Position numbers and translations under genes: made by a program. A stretch of DNA of 49,017 bases. Source: an uncultured Microscilla sp. (GTDB lineage: Bacteria > Bacteroidota > Bacteroidia > Cytophagales > Microscillaceae). Within the stretch, counting starts at the first letter, position 1, and each line of letters starts with the position of its first letter. Shown here in pieces: positions 16,692 through 27,300 of this stretch. The notes below the pieces were generated by a model. That model was given only the letters and a program-made list of their open reading frames with translations. It searched no databases and was not told the origin of the DNA. The stretch is taken from the NCBI RefSeq assembly GCF_947493425.1, contig NZ_CANLRP010000047.1, positions 1 through 49,017 on the forward strand. Direction: 5' to 3'.

Positions 16692-17030
16692 GGTATTATT
16701 AATTTAAATGTAGTGAATGTCAATTTTTGTGTACAAATAGTACAGGTCTGATTTATAAAATGATGGGTGACTAATCTGTACAAAAATATAGAATATTAAC
16801 GCAAATTTATTAAAAAGTCAGTAAATTTACTTGATTATTAGTAGTTTATGATAACAGACTTCAATCAAAAAACACAAAACATCGTTTCTTTGGTATGATT
16901 ACTCATGTAACATGGCAAAAGATTTTATTTACAATGAACTTGTTTAAGGTTTATGCTTTGAGAGCAAAACTAGCTTTTTGAATTATTTGGAGAAACCTTA
17001 AACAAGTTCTATAACCCATCACAAGAAACA
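16692..17030. other. AT-rich intergenic region
   Basis: This spacer lies between the divergent DUF4920 gene and the first TPR gene. Apart from the inverted repeat at 16936-17009 I see no gene or RNA. Promoters for both flanking genes must lie here, but no consensus element stands out. Confidence 0.4.
16936..17009. repeat. Perfect 17-bp inverted repeat upstream of the TPR genes
   Basis: GAACTTGTTTAAGGTTT (16936-16952) and AAACCTTAAACAAGTTC (16993-17009) are exact reverse complements separated by 40 nt. The right arm ends 21 bp before the TPR gene start at 17031. A long hairpin in the 5' leader or a regulator-binding site would both fit. No T-run follows, so it is not a simple terminator. Confidence 0.7.
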
Positions 17031-17453
17031 ATGAGACAATTATACAAACTATGCATTTTTTCGGCGGTAATCGTTATGAGCTGTATGGCACACATTGCTC
17101 AAGCACAAGATACACCCGCTAAATTGCTTAAACAAGGTAAAGAAAAAAGCGCAGCTAAAGAATATAAGGCCGCGATTGCTTTGTTTGACCAGGCAATAAA
17201 ACTTGACGGCAAGTTTAAACAAGCGTATTACCTTCGTGGTATGGCGTACTTTAAGCTTGAAGACTTTCAGGAAGCAGTAGCAGACTTTAATCGTATCATT
17301 GCCATTGATGCCAAACACGCGATGGCGTATGCAGGCAGAGCCCAGGTGAAGCATGAAGCAGGTGATAACGAAGGTGCTTGCGAAGACATAAAAAAAGCCG
17401 GCGAGTTAGGATTTGCAGAATCTAGTGTATATATAAAAAAGTATTGTCGCTAA
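17031..17453 (+). CDS. Secreted TPR protein
   Basis: This is a 140-residue protein with a signal peptide (cleavage near AQAQD, residue 26). About three tetratricopeptide-like units follow (AAKEYKAAIALFDQAIKLDG; QAYYLRGMAYFKLEDFQEAV; AMAYAGRAQVKHEAGDNEGA). The C-terminal GACEDIKKAGELGF segment with Cys is typical of short periplasmic TPR proteins in Bacteroidota. It probably acts as a protein-protein adaptor. A second TPR gene follows after 52 bp and the repeats resemble each other, which suggests duplication. Confidence 0.88.
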   Translation: MRQLYKLCIFSAVIVMSCMAHIAQAQDTPAKLLKQGKEKSAAKEYKAAIALFDQAIKLDGKFKQAYYLRGMAYFKLEDFQEAVADFNRIIAIDAKHAMAYAGRAQVKHEAGDNEGACEDIKKAGELGFAESSVYIKKYCR

Positions 17454-17505
17454 AAGGTACTACACATTTAAAACAGGTGTAGTCAAAAACCATTGAGTAT
17501 TAAAT

Positions 17506-18096
17506 ATGTTTTTTTTGAAATTAAATAGTTTATCATTTATAATCATCATCACTATTATTGTCGGGTGCATGTCTGGTCGCAAAGGAGCAGATGCCTATTT
17601 TAAATCGGGCAATATTAAATCGTATCAGGGAGACTACAAAGGAGCAGTGAAAGATTTTGGCAGAGCATTGAAAGTAAATCCATTGCATGCCAAGGCATAC
17701 CTGGGGCGCTCTAATGTAAAGTATAACTTAAAAAACTACAGAGGAGCAATTGAAGATTGCAATACAGCCATACAACTCAATCCCGATTTGATAGACGCTT
17801 ATTTTAATCTGGGTATTTCATATTATGAGCTCAAAAAATATAAAGAAGCAGTAAGCAAACTAAGTACATCTATTAGGCGTAAGCCAAACGACCCTGAAGC
17901 CTATTATATAAGAGGCAAAGCAAAAATGCACCTGGGCGATACACTGGGTGCTTGCAACGATTGGCAATATGCTGCCAGTATGAGCTATCTCAGGGCGGCA
18001 AAAATACAAAAGAAATATTGTACAGGTTTTAGTAAAAACGCTGCAATGGAAGAAGAAGCCCCAGCACAAGTAAGAGAAATAAGAGATAATAGGTAA
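17506..18096 (+). CDS. TPR lipoprotein
   Basis: This encodes 196 residues. A hydrophobic N-terminus ends in IIVGC (C21), a plausible lipobox, so it is likely a lipoprotein. About four TPR units cover residues 27-160 (AYFKSGNIKSYQGDYKGAVK, then KAYLGRSNVKYNLKNYRGA, and so on). A GACNDWQYAA segment matches the end of the preceding TPR protein. The gene is probably co-transcribed with that neighbour. No specific partner can be named. Confidence 0.87.
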   Translation: MFFLKLNSLSFIIIITIIVGCMSGRKGADAYFKSGNIKSYQGDYKGAVKDFGRALKVNPLHAKAYLGRSNVKYNLKNYRGAIEDCNTAIQLNPDLIDAYFNLGISYYELKKYKEAVSKLSTSIRRKPNDPEAYYIRGKAKMHLGDTLGACNDWQYAASMSYLRAAKIQKKYCTGFSKNAAMEEEAPAQVREIRDNR

Positions 18097-18232
18097 AAAC
18101 TTACTTAATATAAATAACGAATTTGGGCTGAAATTTGCTTTTGCAAAACAAAAATGACTTATTTGGGTATACTCAAAACGAGTAATCACTTTAATTAACC
18201 TTTTAAAATTAGCCGTAAAATACAGCGTTCCT

Positions 18233-18838
18233 ATGTTATTAGACGATCTGCGAAATTTACGTAAGACGGTAGCTTCCGAGTCTATTCTTTTCTCATATCG
18301 GGGCGAAATTACCCAGGAATTAATGGTTTACTTTCTACGCATTGTAGATAAAAAACTGATTGGTTCTAAGGAAAGTCCCCTCATCAGAAGAAGAATACTC
18401 AATATTATGATCGAATCGTTGCAAAACGCGGTGAAACATGCCCGCGATTGGTACAACGAAAGCGAGATAGAACCAGAAAACGAAGCCATCTTTTTGCTGT
18501 CTCGTCGAGATGACAAGTATTTGCTGATCAATGGTAATGCTGTAAAAAACGATGTAAAACCTTTTATAGAGCGTAAAATAGAAAACATCAATAGCTTGAG
18601 CAGTGACAAGCAGCGTAAACTGTTTCGTAACATTATCAAGTATGGTGTGTATGGCTCTAAAGGTGGTGCCGGACTTGGCTTTGTTGACATGGCACGCAAA
18701 TCTGGTGATTTAATTAATTTCGATTTTGAAGAAATCGACGAAAAATACTCTTATTTTACTTACCTTATTACACTTGACCGTAACTCTATTCCTGAGCCTG
18801 ATCTTACCCCTAAACCCAATTCTGTATCTACAGTGTAA
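18233..18838 (+). CDS. SiaB-family (DUF6272) histidine-kinase-like protein kinase
   Basis: This is a 201-residue protein with a GHKL-type ATPase core. The N-box-like segment is IMIESLQNAVKHA (around residues 62-74), and a glycine-rich lid YGSKGGAGLGFVDMARKSG lies near 139-158. In Pseudomonas the SiaB kinase phosphorylates SiaC and is opposed by the SpoIIE-type phosphatase SiaA. No SiaC-like (DUF1987) gene is adjacent; a SpoIIE phosphatase is encoded 10 kb away at 7716. It is cytoplasmic. The role in a partner-switching circuit is inferred from the family. Confidence 0.85.
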   Translation: MLLDDLRNLRKTVASESILFSYRGEITQELMVYFLRIVDKKLIGSKESPLIRRRILNIMIESLQNAVKHARDWYNESEIEPENEAIFLLSRRDDKYLLINGNAVKNDVKPFIERKIENINSLSSDKQRKLFRNIIKYGVYGSKGGAGLGFVDMARKSGDLINFDFEEIDEKYSYFTYLITLDRNSIPEPDLTPKPNSVSTV

Positions 18839-19045
18839 GCATCAACTGAGACACTTATTTGACCTAAACTCTTTGCCTATCACTGGCTTGGTTTTATAAC
18901 AAATTATGGGCTCAACCGATAATTTCTCCATTATTATTTTCCCTTCTTAAAACTTTTACAATCTTTGTGACTTATTGTTGGATAGGCTACTCAAGGAGTG
19001 GGCTGTTTGTAAAGCACACCATTGTTTAGCTACTAAACCTATATC

Positions 19046-20998
19046 ATGAGTAACATCAAAATTACCTTGCCCGACGGGAGCGTAAGAGAGTACCCCGCTG
19101 GAACTACCGGACACGAGATTGCCTTAAGCATAAGCGAAGGCTTGGCTCGTAATGTATTGACTGCCAAAGTAAATGGCGAAGTGTGGGAAAGTAGCCGACC
19201 CATTCATGAAGACGCTACCGTAAGCTTACTGACGTGGAAAGATGAGGATGGAAAACAAGCTTTTTGGCACTCTTCAGCCCACCTTTTGGCAGAAGCCATA
19301 GAAGCATTGTACCCTGGAACCAAGTTTGGTATTGGCCCCTCTATAGAAAGCGGTGGTTTTTATTATGATATTGATACAGGCGATGACGTGGTGATCAATG
19401 AAGAGGCTTTTCCTAAGATTGAAGCAAAAATGCTGGAACTAGCCAAGCAAAAGAACGAATTTGTACGTAAAGAAGTAAGCAAGGCTGAGGCCATTGAGTA
19501 CTTTACCGAGAAAGGAGACGAGTACAAATTAGAGTTGATCGATCGTCTGGAAGATGGTACAATCACTTTTTATACCCAAGGTAATTTTACTGATTTGTGC
19601 CGTGGGGGACACATCCCCAGTACTGGGTTGATCAAAGCAGCCAAATTAACCAATGTGGCAGGAGCTTATTGGTTAGGGCAAACCGATCGTAAGCAGCTGA
19701 CCCGTATATATGGCATCACTTTCCCTAAACAAAAAGAGCTGAAAGAACACTTGGCTTTGTTAGAGGAAGCCAAAAAACGCGATCACCGTAAATTGGGGAA
19801 AGAACTTGAGCTGTTTACTTTCTCTGAGCGAGTAGGCAAAGGTTTACCATTATGGTTGCCCAAAGGTACATTGTTGCGTGAGCGTTTAGAAAACTTTATG
19901 CGTAGGGCACAAATCAAAGCTGGATATTCGCCAGTAGTGACCCCACACATTGGTAGCAAAAAATTATACGAAACCTCTGGACACTGGGAGAAATATGGCG
20001 AAGATTCTTTTCAGCCTATAGCCACCCCACAAGAGGGAGAAGAGTTCATGCTTAAACCTATGAACTGCCCACACCATTGTGAGATTTATGCGTCGAAACC
20101 CCGCTCTTACAAAGACCTGCCTTTGCGTTTGGCAGAGTTTGGCACAGTGTACCGTTATGAGCAAAGCGGAGAATTGCATGGTTTGACCCGGGTACGTGGT
20201 TTTACCCAAGACGATGCGCATATTTTCTGTACACCAACGCAGGTAAAAGAAGAATTTGGAAAAGTAATTGACCTTGTACTGTATGTATTCAACGCCTTAG
20301 GTTTTGAAGATTACACCGCTCAAATTTCGTTACGTGACCCCGAAAATAAAAGCAAGTACTTTGGTAAAGATGAAGACTGGGAGCAGGCGGAGCAGGCTAT
20401 TATTGATGTAGCGGCACAAAAAGGCTTAAAAACAGTGACCGAATTAGGCGAAGCAGCTTTTTATGGACCTAAGCTTGACTTTATGGTAAAAGATGCCCTG
20501 AAGCGTAAATGGCAACTGGGTACGGTACAGTTAGACTATCAATTGCCCGATCGTTTTGAGTTAGAATACATTGGTAGTGACAATGAGCGTCATCGTCCAG
20601 TAATGATTCACCGTGCACCATTTGGTTCATTGGAGCGTTTTATTGCCGTATTAACTGAACACTGTGCGGGTAAGTTTCCATTGTGGTTGGCTCCTGAGCA
20701 AATCGCTATCTTGCCTATTTCGCAAAAGTTTCATGAGTATGCACAAGAGGTCTACGCCCAACTCGAAGAAAACGACATTCGTGGTTATATAGATGAGCGT
20801 GCTGAAACCACCGGAAAGAAAATTGCCGAAGCAGAAGTGAAAAAGATTCCTTTTATGCTGATTGTAGGAGAACGCGAAGCCGAAGAAGGCAAAGTGTCTA
20901 TTCGTAAGCAAGGCGAAGGCAATCTGGGAAGTATTACACTAGAAGAGTTTATCCAGAACTTTAAAGCAGAAACCAATGCTGTGATGAAGTTTTCATAG
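19046..20998 (+). CDS. thrS: Threonyl-tRNA synthetase
   Basis: This charges tRNA-Thr. At 650 residues it has the full length of the family. The order is a TGS domain (1-60, [14 protein letters not shown]), an editing (SAD) domain with [10 protein letters not shown] and GGHIPSTG, a class II catalytic core with [10 protein letters not shown] (zinc Cys), [13 protein letters not shown] and [13 protein letters not shown], and a C-terminal anticodon-binding domain. infC, rpmI and rplT often follow thrS in other bacteria but do not follow here. A strong intrinsic terminator lies just after the gene, so it is probably transcribed alone. Confidence 0.97.
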   Translation: MSNIKITLPDGSVREYPAGTTGHEIALSISEGLARNVLTAKVNGEVWESSRPIHEDATVSLLTWKDEDGKQAFWHSSAHLLAEAIEALYPGTKFGIGPSIESGGFYYDIDTGDDVVINEEAFPKIEAKMLELAKQKNEFVRKEVSKAEAIEYFTEKGDEYKLELIDRLEDGTITFYTQGNFTDLCRGGHIPSTGLIKAAKLTNVAGAYWLGQTDRKQLTRIYGITFPKQKELKEHLALLEEAKKRDHRKLGKELELFTFSERVGKGLPLWLPKGTLLRERLENFMRRAQIKAGYSPVVTPHIGSKKLYETSGHWEKYGEDSFQPIATPQEGEEFMLKPMNCPHHCEIYASKPRSYKDLPLRLAEFGTVYRYEQSGELHGLTRVRGFTQDDAHIFCTPTQVKEEFGKVIDLVLYVFNALGFEDYTAQISLRDPENKSKYFGKDEDWEQAEQAIIDVAAQKGLKTVTELGEAAFYGPKLDFMVKDALKRKWQLGTVQLDYQLPDRFELEYIGSDNERHRPVMIHRAPFGSLERFIAVLTEHCAGKFPLWLAPEQIAILPISQKFHEYAQEVYAQLEENDIRGYIDERAETTGKKIAEAEVKKIPFMLIVGEREAEEGKVSIRKQGEGNLGSITLEEFIQNFKAETNAVMKFS

Positions 20999-21028
20999 AC
21001 CAAATCATAGTCAATCAATAATATATAC

Positions 21029-21073
21029 ACACCTATTTGAATGTTTTATGGGCATTCAAACAGGTGTTTTTTT
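21029..21073 (+). terminator. Intrinsic terminator of thrS
   Basis: ACACCTATTTGAATG (21029-21043) pairs with CATTCAAACAGGTGT (21053-21067) at 14 of 15 positions (the exception is a G-T or A-C type mismatch), and a run of T follows immediately. Confidence 0.9.
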
Positions 21074-21181
21074 ATGTTGAATGTAAGAACTATAAAAGTT
21101 AAAAAAATAGTGATTCACAAAATCCATTGTATTTTTGTGAGCACCAAATAGAGGGTAAATATGGTTTAAGAAGTGTATTTT

Positions 21182-22381
21182 ATGAAATTGATCAAGGCTC
21201 ATTGGTACTTATTAGTGGCTGTTGCCGTAGCTGTAGCGCTACAACTATACAGTACCCAATGTGCGCCTGGCATTACCTACGATTCTAACCAATACCTTGC
21301 CTCTGCTAAAAGTTTTGCCAAGAATTATACCCTACTCCATGCTGATGACACCCCTCATATAGATCATGTCCCCCTTTATTCCTTAATTTTATCTTTGCTG
21401 GGTGAACACCGTTTGCAATTGTCAAAATATTTGAATACCGTTTGTCTGGTAAGTATTTTATGGAGTTTCATTTACCTGTGTCGCCAAACCTTGCCTAGTT
21501 ACGTCAGTAAAATACTCTTTGCGTTGAGCCTGGGCATAGCCACCCCTCTGCAGCTTATTCATCATTTTATTTGGTCAGAACCCTTATTTGTGGCTTTAAT
21601 AGGTTGGTTGATGGTGTTGTTGTATAAATACCAGCGCCAACCTCAAGCACGATATTATTGGGCAATGATAGTAGTAAGTTTCATTATGTGTTTGCAACGC
21701 AATCCTGGTATTTTTTTGGTAGCAGGCATTACCTTATCTCTTTGGTTTTTTACAAAAACAGGCTTTTGGCGAACTGTTTTATATGGAGTTTTGGCAGTGT
21801 CGGGTTGGGTTATATGGACTTTGGTAGGGATGCAAATTGCCAAGGAGGGGCTACACCCTGCAGCGTATAACATTTTTGGGAACATTTTAGTTAAACAAAA
21901 CCTTGATCATTACCTCAATGCGGTAAGCGCCTGGTTCATACCTGTCACGGTTCCTTTGTGGGTGAGAGGGGGGGGATTTATTGTGGGTATACTTGTAGTG
22001 TTTTGGTGGATGAAAAAACGAAAATTGAAGTTAGATAACTTTACCTTGATGTTATTGGTTGTTGCCATAGTATACATTGTTTTCCTACAGTTAACCGAAC
22101 GCATCAGTTTTCATGAAACAGAACGTTATGCTGCGGTGGTTTTCCCATTGTTATGGGGGGTGTTTTTTCAAGTGTATTACACTATAAGTCAATCTTTTTC
22201 TTCTACAAAACAGTGGCTAATGAACATACTACTAGTGCTATGGTTGAGTTATCCATTGCTTCGTACTGCCAAAAATATTCATTTATGGCAAAAAAGAGCG
22301 TGTCAGCCAACTTACATACGCCAACAGACCAATGACCCTAAAATGATTTTTTACAACGAAACAAATAAAGATAAAAAATAA
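21182..22381 (+). CDS. GT-C-like multi-pass membrane protein
   Basis: This protein has about 399 residues from the ATG at 21182 (a GTG at 21173 is possible). It has about ten hydrophobic helices. The first outer loop carries TYDSNQYLASAKSFAKNY and, further on, HIDHVPLYSLILSL, an acidic-residue arrangement reminiscent of PMT/ArnT-type glycosyltransferases that use lipid-linked sugars. The overall identity is weak, so I call it only GT-C-like. It may transfer sugar to a protein or lipid on the outer face of the inner membrane. moeA follows after 17 bp and may be co-transcribed, without an obvious functional link. Confidence 0.78.
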   Translation: MKLIKAHWYLLVAVAVAVALQLYSTQCAPGITYDSNQYLASAKSFAKNYTLLHADDTPHIDHVPLYSLILSLLGEHRLQLSKYLNTVCLVSILWSFIYLCRQTLPSYVSKILFALSLGIATPLQLIHHFIWSEPLFVALIGWLMVLLYKYQRQPQARYYWAMIVVSFIMCLQRNPGIFLVAGITLSLWFFTKTGFWRTVLYGVLAVSGWVIWTLVGMQIAKEGLHPAAYNIFGNILVKQNLDHYLNAVSAWFIPVTVPLWVRGGGFIVGILVVFWWMKKRKLKLDNFTLMLLVVAIVYIVFLQLTERISFHETERYAAVVFPLLWGVFFQVYYTISQSFSSTKQWLMNILLVLWLSYPLLRTAKNIHLWQKRACQPTYIRQQTNDPKMIFYNETNKDKK

Positions 22382-22398
22382 GCTTTTTTTAAACAATC

Positions 22399-23610
22399 AT
22401 GAGATCAGTAGACGAAGCAATACGTGTAATATTAGATCATCCTATAGATTTAGCAGTAGAAACCTGTTCCACTTCAAAGGCTTTGGGGAGAATATTGAGA
22501 GAAGAAATAAAAGCAGATAGAGATTTTCCTCCTTTTGACCGGGTAACTATGGATGGTATAGCCATCAACTATGAAGACTGGAAAAAAGGGCAAACAAAAT
22601 TTTTGGTAATAGGAGTACAAACTGCGGGGAGCCCACCTCTTGAGATTGCAGTTGACAATGCAGCCCTGGAGATTATGACCGGAGCCATGCGCCCTGAAGG
22701 AGCAAGTGCTGTGATTCCAGTAGAAGAAATAGTGTTTGAAGAGGGACAAGATGGACAACGATATGCTACCATTACTGCTGAAAACATAACACTGAATCAA
22801 AATATACACCAACAAGGCAAAGATCGTAAGGCAGGAGACGTATTAGTACCAGCCAATACAACTATAGATCATGCTGAAATAGCAGTAGCAGTAACTGTAG
22901 GGAAAACGGAGCTAAAAGTGACTTGTCAGCCCAAAGTAGCGATTGTATCTACCGGCAATGAATTGGTAGATACCCACGAATCCCCGGCTCCTTATCAGAT
23001 CAGGCGTTCTAATAGTTATGCGTTGTCTGCTGCACTTGCCAATAGAGGCATTCAGGCGCAACTTTGGCACCTACCCGACGACCAAACATTAATAAAAGAA
23101 CAATTGACGTCAATTTTTCATGAGTTTGATATAATTATCACCAGTGGGGGAGTGTCTAAAGGGAAAAAAGATTATGTACCTACCGTGATGGAACAACTCA
23201 ATGTAGAGAAACTATTTCATCGAGTAAAACAACGTCCTGGCAAGCCAATGTGGTTTGGCAAAAAAGACAACAAGGTATTGTTTGGGCTACCGGGTAACCC
23301 TGTATCAACTTTAGTGGGTTTATTTAAATATGTAATCCCTTATTTAGATAAAATAGAAGGGAGAACAACCAACCCTGTTAGGTACGCCAAGTTAGGACAG
23401 GACTTTAAGTTTGATAGAAATTTAACTTATTTCTTGTCTGTAAACGTAATTAACAAAGAGGGTGAATTATGGGCGAATCCAGTGCCTGGACACGGTTCAG
23501 GCGACTTTGCCAACCTTTTGGAGTGCAACGCATTTTTAGAATTACCCGAAAATCAACAAAACTTTTTGGCAGGAAGTGTTTACCCTTTGATACCTTTTCG
23601 CAATATATAG
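22399..23610 (+). CDS. moeA: Molybdopterin molybdenumtransferase MoeA
   Basis: This catalyses insertion of molybdenum into adenylated molybdopterin in the cytoplasm. The protein has 403 residues, the usual length. Key segments are FPPFDRVTMDGIAI near the N-terminus, TGAMRPEGASAVIPVEE, VAIVSTGNELV, TSGGVSKGKKDYVP and FGLPGNPVSTLVG. No other molybdenum cofactor genes (moaA, moaC, mogA) are in the window, so the pathway is scattered in this genome or continues elsewhere. The downstream DUF2452 gene is separated by about 90 bp. Confidence 0.95.
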   Translation: MRSVDEAIRVILDHPIDLAVETCSTSKALGRILREEIKADRDFPPFDRVTMDGIAINYEDWKKGQTKFLVIGVQTAGSPPLEIAVDNAALEIMTGAMRPEGASAVIPVEEIVFEEGQDGQRYATITAENITLNQNIHQQGKDRKAGDVLVPANTTIDHAEIAVAVTVGKTELKVTCQPKVAIVSTGNELVDTHESPAPYQIRRSNSYALSAALANRGIQAQLWHLPDDQTLIKEQLTSIFHEFDIIITSGGVSKGKKDYVPTVMEQLNVEKLFHRVKQRPGKPMWFGKKDNKVLFGLPGNPVSTLVGLFKYVIPYLDKIEGRTTNPVRYAKLGQDFKFDRNLTYFLSVNVINKEGELWANPVPGHGSGDFANLLECNAFLELPENQQNFLAGSVYPLIPFRNI

Positions 23611-23701
23611 TAAAAGATACTGGTGATAAGTGATACTGCTATGAGGTAGTGTATATATTTAAATTTAAAAGAAAAGATTAAAGTTTTATTATAAAACCAA
23701 T

Positions 23702-24139
23702 ATGGAAGAGAAGAAAGTTTTTGTAAATCCCATTGACAAAGATAAAATTACCGAAAACCCAAGTACTTTGCCTTATGCACACACAGTAGGAGGTTTTAAA
23801 ATAGAGCCTACTAAAAAAGGGCAAATCAAAGGGCAGGCAATTGCAGCTATGGAAGAACAAACCGATATGCAATTGGCGCAAATACAAAAGCAAGTAGAAT
23901 TGCTGGCGGTTCAGGCAAAAAAAATTCAAGAAAGGGTAGACATATCAAGAACCATCTACAACGCTGAGATGAGCTTTACACCATTGATTGGTAGATTATA
24001 TCACCTATATCAGCGCAAAAATCAACAATACTTACTTTCAATTATAGCACCCAACGAATGGCGGGATAATATGCCCTATGAAAGGTTCGTTGCTTCAGTA
24101 AGGTTGTTAGCCGACCATACCTGGGAAGTATTAGATTAA
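23702..24139 (+). CDS. DUF2452 protein
   Basis: This is a 145-residue cytoplasmic protein with no signal or membrane segment. The N-terminal NPIDKDKITENPSTLPYAHTV region, the central helix (ALAQIQKQVELLAVQAKKIQ type, residues 55-80) and the C-terminal YHLYQR...LLSIIAPNEW segment match DUF2452. Its function is unknown. The amphipathic central helix could mediate dimerisation. The next 249 bp lead to the giant secreted protein gene and contain no other gene. Confidence 0.85.
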   Translation: MEEKKVFVNPIDKDKITENPSTLPYAHTVGGFKIEPTKKGQIKGQAIAAMEEQTDMQLAQIQKQVELLAVQAKKIQERVDISRTIYNAEMSFTPLIGRLYHLYQRKNQQYLLSIIAPNEWRDNMPYERFVASVRLLADHTWEVLD

Positions 24140-24388
24140 TTTACTGCTTAGGAATTGGCATAGTTTGTTTGGTACATTACCTGTTTGCAAACCCGTGCCT
24201 CATCATTTTTGTTTTTAAATAAATTAGTTAAATCCAATTTTGAGGGGCATTCCAACAACATCAATTACTCAGTTTCGTACTGACTAGTAATTAAATGTTT
24301 AAAGAAATATTGTTTTTTCTGTTTTTTTTACAGTTAAGCAAGTGTCTTTGAGTCACTGTTTTTTAAACTTAAACCCACAAATCTTACA

Positions 24389-27300
24389 ATGATAAGTTTA
24401 TCAAAGCCATTGAAGGGCTTTTCAAAGTTTAGCTTCTTTTTACTGTGCCAATTCCTTATTTTTTCCAGCCTGCAGGCACAACATCAAGAACCCGTAGTAA
24501 TAGATGTTTTTCCTGGTTTTAATAATTCCAGTAACCCCAGTGAACTCACCGCAATTGGTGACAAACTAATCTTTAATGCTACTGGCTCAGGAGTAGGAAA
24601 AGAGCCACACATTAGTGATGGTACGGTGCCTAATACTGGTATCTTGTCAGATATTTTTGCTAGTTCTAACAGTTCTAGCGCAAGTTATTTTACTGAGTTT
24701 AGCACTGGAGGACAAACCTACGCCTACTATTTTGCCAACGATGGCACCAACTCTGGTGCTTTGTATCGAACCAATATGGCAACTGGCACCACAGAGTTTG
24801 TCGAGAATGTAAACCCCACAGGAAGCCCCAGTCCAAACCAGGGAGCAGGTAATGGAGAGTTTTTGGTTAATGTAAATGGTACATTGTTTTTTGCTGGGCA
24901 ACACCCCTTAAAACGACAAGAACTTTTTAAAAGTGATGGAACAGTAGGCGGAGCCTCATTAGTAAAAGATATTAACAATACAAAAGTTGGCGGAGGAGTG
25001 GGTGGTCCAGCAGACCCTACCATTCCTTCAAACCCCGAAAACCTTACCAATATTAACGGAACCCTGTTTTTTACAGCAGATGCTGATTTTGATGGGGGAG
25101 GATCCTCAATAAACCGTGAGCTGTGGGTAAGTGATGGAACAGAAGCTGGTACGCAGATGGTGTTAGATATTAACCCTGGTGGTAGCTCCAATCCCAGTAA
25201 TTTGGTAGAGAAAGATGGACTTTGCTACTTTTTAGCAGACGATGGCACTGGTACCGCCCTTTGGAAAAGTGATGGAACTCCCGGAAATACTTCAAAAATC
25301 ACTTTCCCTGCAGGCACCACAGTAGATGCTAACGCAGGCTTGGTAAATTCTAACAATATCTTATTTTTTGCGGCAAACGATGCCACTGACGGTACAGAAC
25401 TTTGGATCAGCCCGGATGGTTCTACTGTAGGGCGCTTGAAAGATATTTTTCCTGGAACCAGCAGCTCTAATCCTACCGGCTTTGTAGATGTTGGAGGTAT
25501 ATGTTACTTCTCAGCAGTAGGCGAAACTACAGGTGCTGAGCTATGGAAAAGTAACGGTACCGCCCCAGGTACTGTTTTAGTAAAAGACATCCAACCAGGT
25601 TCTTTCCCGTCAAGCCCACAAAACCTCACCGCTGTACGAGGGTTGGTAAATGGAGCCACTAAGTCTATAGTATATTTCACCGCTTTTAGAGGAGATAAAG
25701 GAATAGAACTTTTTAAAAGCGATGGTACAGATGCTGGAACAGTATTAGTAAAAGATATTAACCCATTGACTGCCTCAGGAGCATCTAAAATTACTGGATT
25801 AACGGCTGTACGAGTAAAGCCTGACAAAGACGGACTTTTCTTTGCTGGTTTTGACGGTGATCAGAATATAGGTACCGAGCTCTGGTATGCCAAGCCTTGC
25901 CCCACGGCCTCTCTTACTTATGGAACCCTCTCGATATGTAAAAATGCAGGCTGTGCTTCACCCACTCTTACAGGTGAAGATGGCGAGGATGTTTCTGGGG
26001 GTACTTATACAATTAATCCTACTGGTTTGCCTATTGATGCCTCTACCGGAGAGCTTTGCCCCAATGCAGGGGTGGCATCAGGAGCTTACACTATTACATA
26101 CAAGGTAACTAAGGGCATTTGTGATATTGAAGCCAAATACACAATCACCGTAGTAGATGGAGGGAGTAGCTCAAGCCTTCAGGTAAGTTCGTTTGCCACA
26201 GGTTTCAATTTTAATGTTGACCCAAGCGATGGCAGTAACGGTAACGAAACCACCTCTGATGCTCCTGCTGGAATGGTAAAATCTCCTGATGGAGTATATT
26301 TGTATGTATCAGATGAAAGGAATCATGTAATTAAAAAAGTTCGGGTATCTGATAGTACTGTTTCAATTGTAGCTGGAAGCGTAGGAGCCAGTGGTTTGGT
26401 GAATGACCCAGTAGGTACTAATGCCCGCTTTAATCACCCTTCTGGTTTAGCTATTGACGATGCAGGAATACTGTATGTAGCAGACAAAGACAACCATGTC
26501 ATTCGTGCTATAGCTAACCCTGATGGAGCAGCTACAGTTACTACAGTAGCTGGTGATGGCACTAGTGGTGATGCAATAGGTGCTTCTACTTCAGCTCGTT
26601 TTCGTGAACCTTCTGATGTAGCTGTAGATTTTTCAGGTAATTTATATGTGGCTGATAAAAACAATCATAAAATCAAAAAAGTTGATTTAAATACCAATAC
26701 AGTGTCTATTTTGGCAGGACCAGCGGTAGGCACAGTCTTTCCGGCAGGTGCAACTGATGGAACCGCCAGCATCGCCCGTTTTTTCTTTCCTACCAGCATT
26801 GCTCTTGACCGTTCAGGTAACCTTTTTGTGGCAGATCGTCACAATAACATCATTCGTCAAGTAGCCACTTCCAGTGGCGCTACTTCTACTTATGCTGGTG
26901 ACATTTCTCAAACAAATGCTTTGTACGTAGATGGTGCGGCAGCCTCTGCTCGTTTCAATCACCCCACAGGCATTACAGTAGATATGGTAGGGAACGTGTA
27001 TGTAGCTGATACCCGAAACCAAGTGATTCGTAAGATTAGCGGAGGGCAGGTCACTACTATTGCTGGTATAGCCAATGACAGAGGGTTAACGAATGGAACT
27101 GCTCAGGCAGCTAAATTTAATTACCCAGGCAGTATTTATGCCGATTTGGAACAAAATATTTATGTAGGTGATAAGGTAAATCAAATAGTTCGACGATACT
27201 ATATCAGTAACCCAAGCGGATTTGTGACTACTGGTCGAGCAGTTTGTGCAAGTGTTGCCGGAAACCTTACCTTACAAGACGCCACTGGAACAGTTACAAA

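Noticed and set aside
18839..19045. T-box leader or attenuator before thrS
   Set aside because: No T-box core sequence or terminator hairpin was seen, and T-boxes are not expected in this phylum.
24140..24388. Extra copy of the palindromic element (CTTAGGAATTG near 24147)
   Set aside because: Only an 11-base match to the element end; the following AAATAAATTT and inner landmarks are missing.
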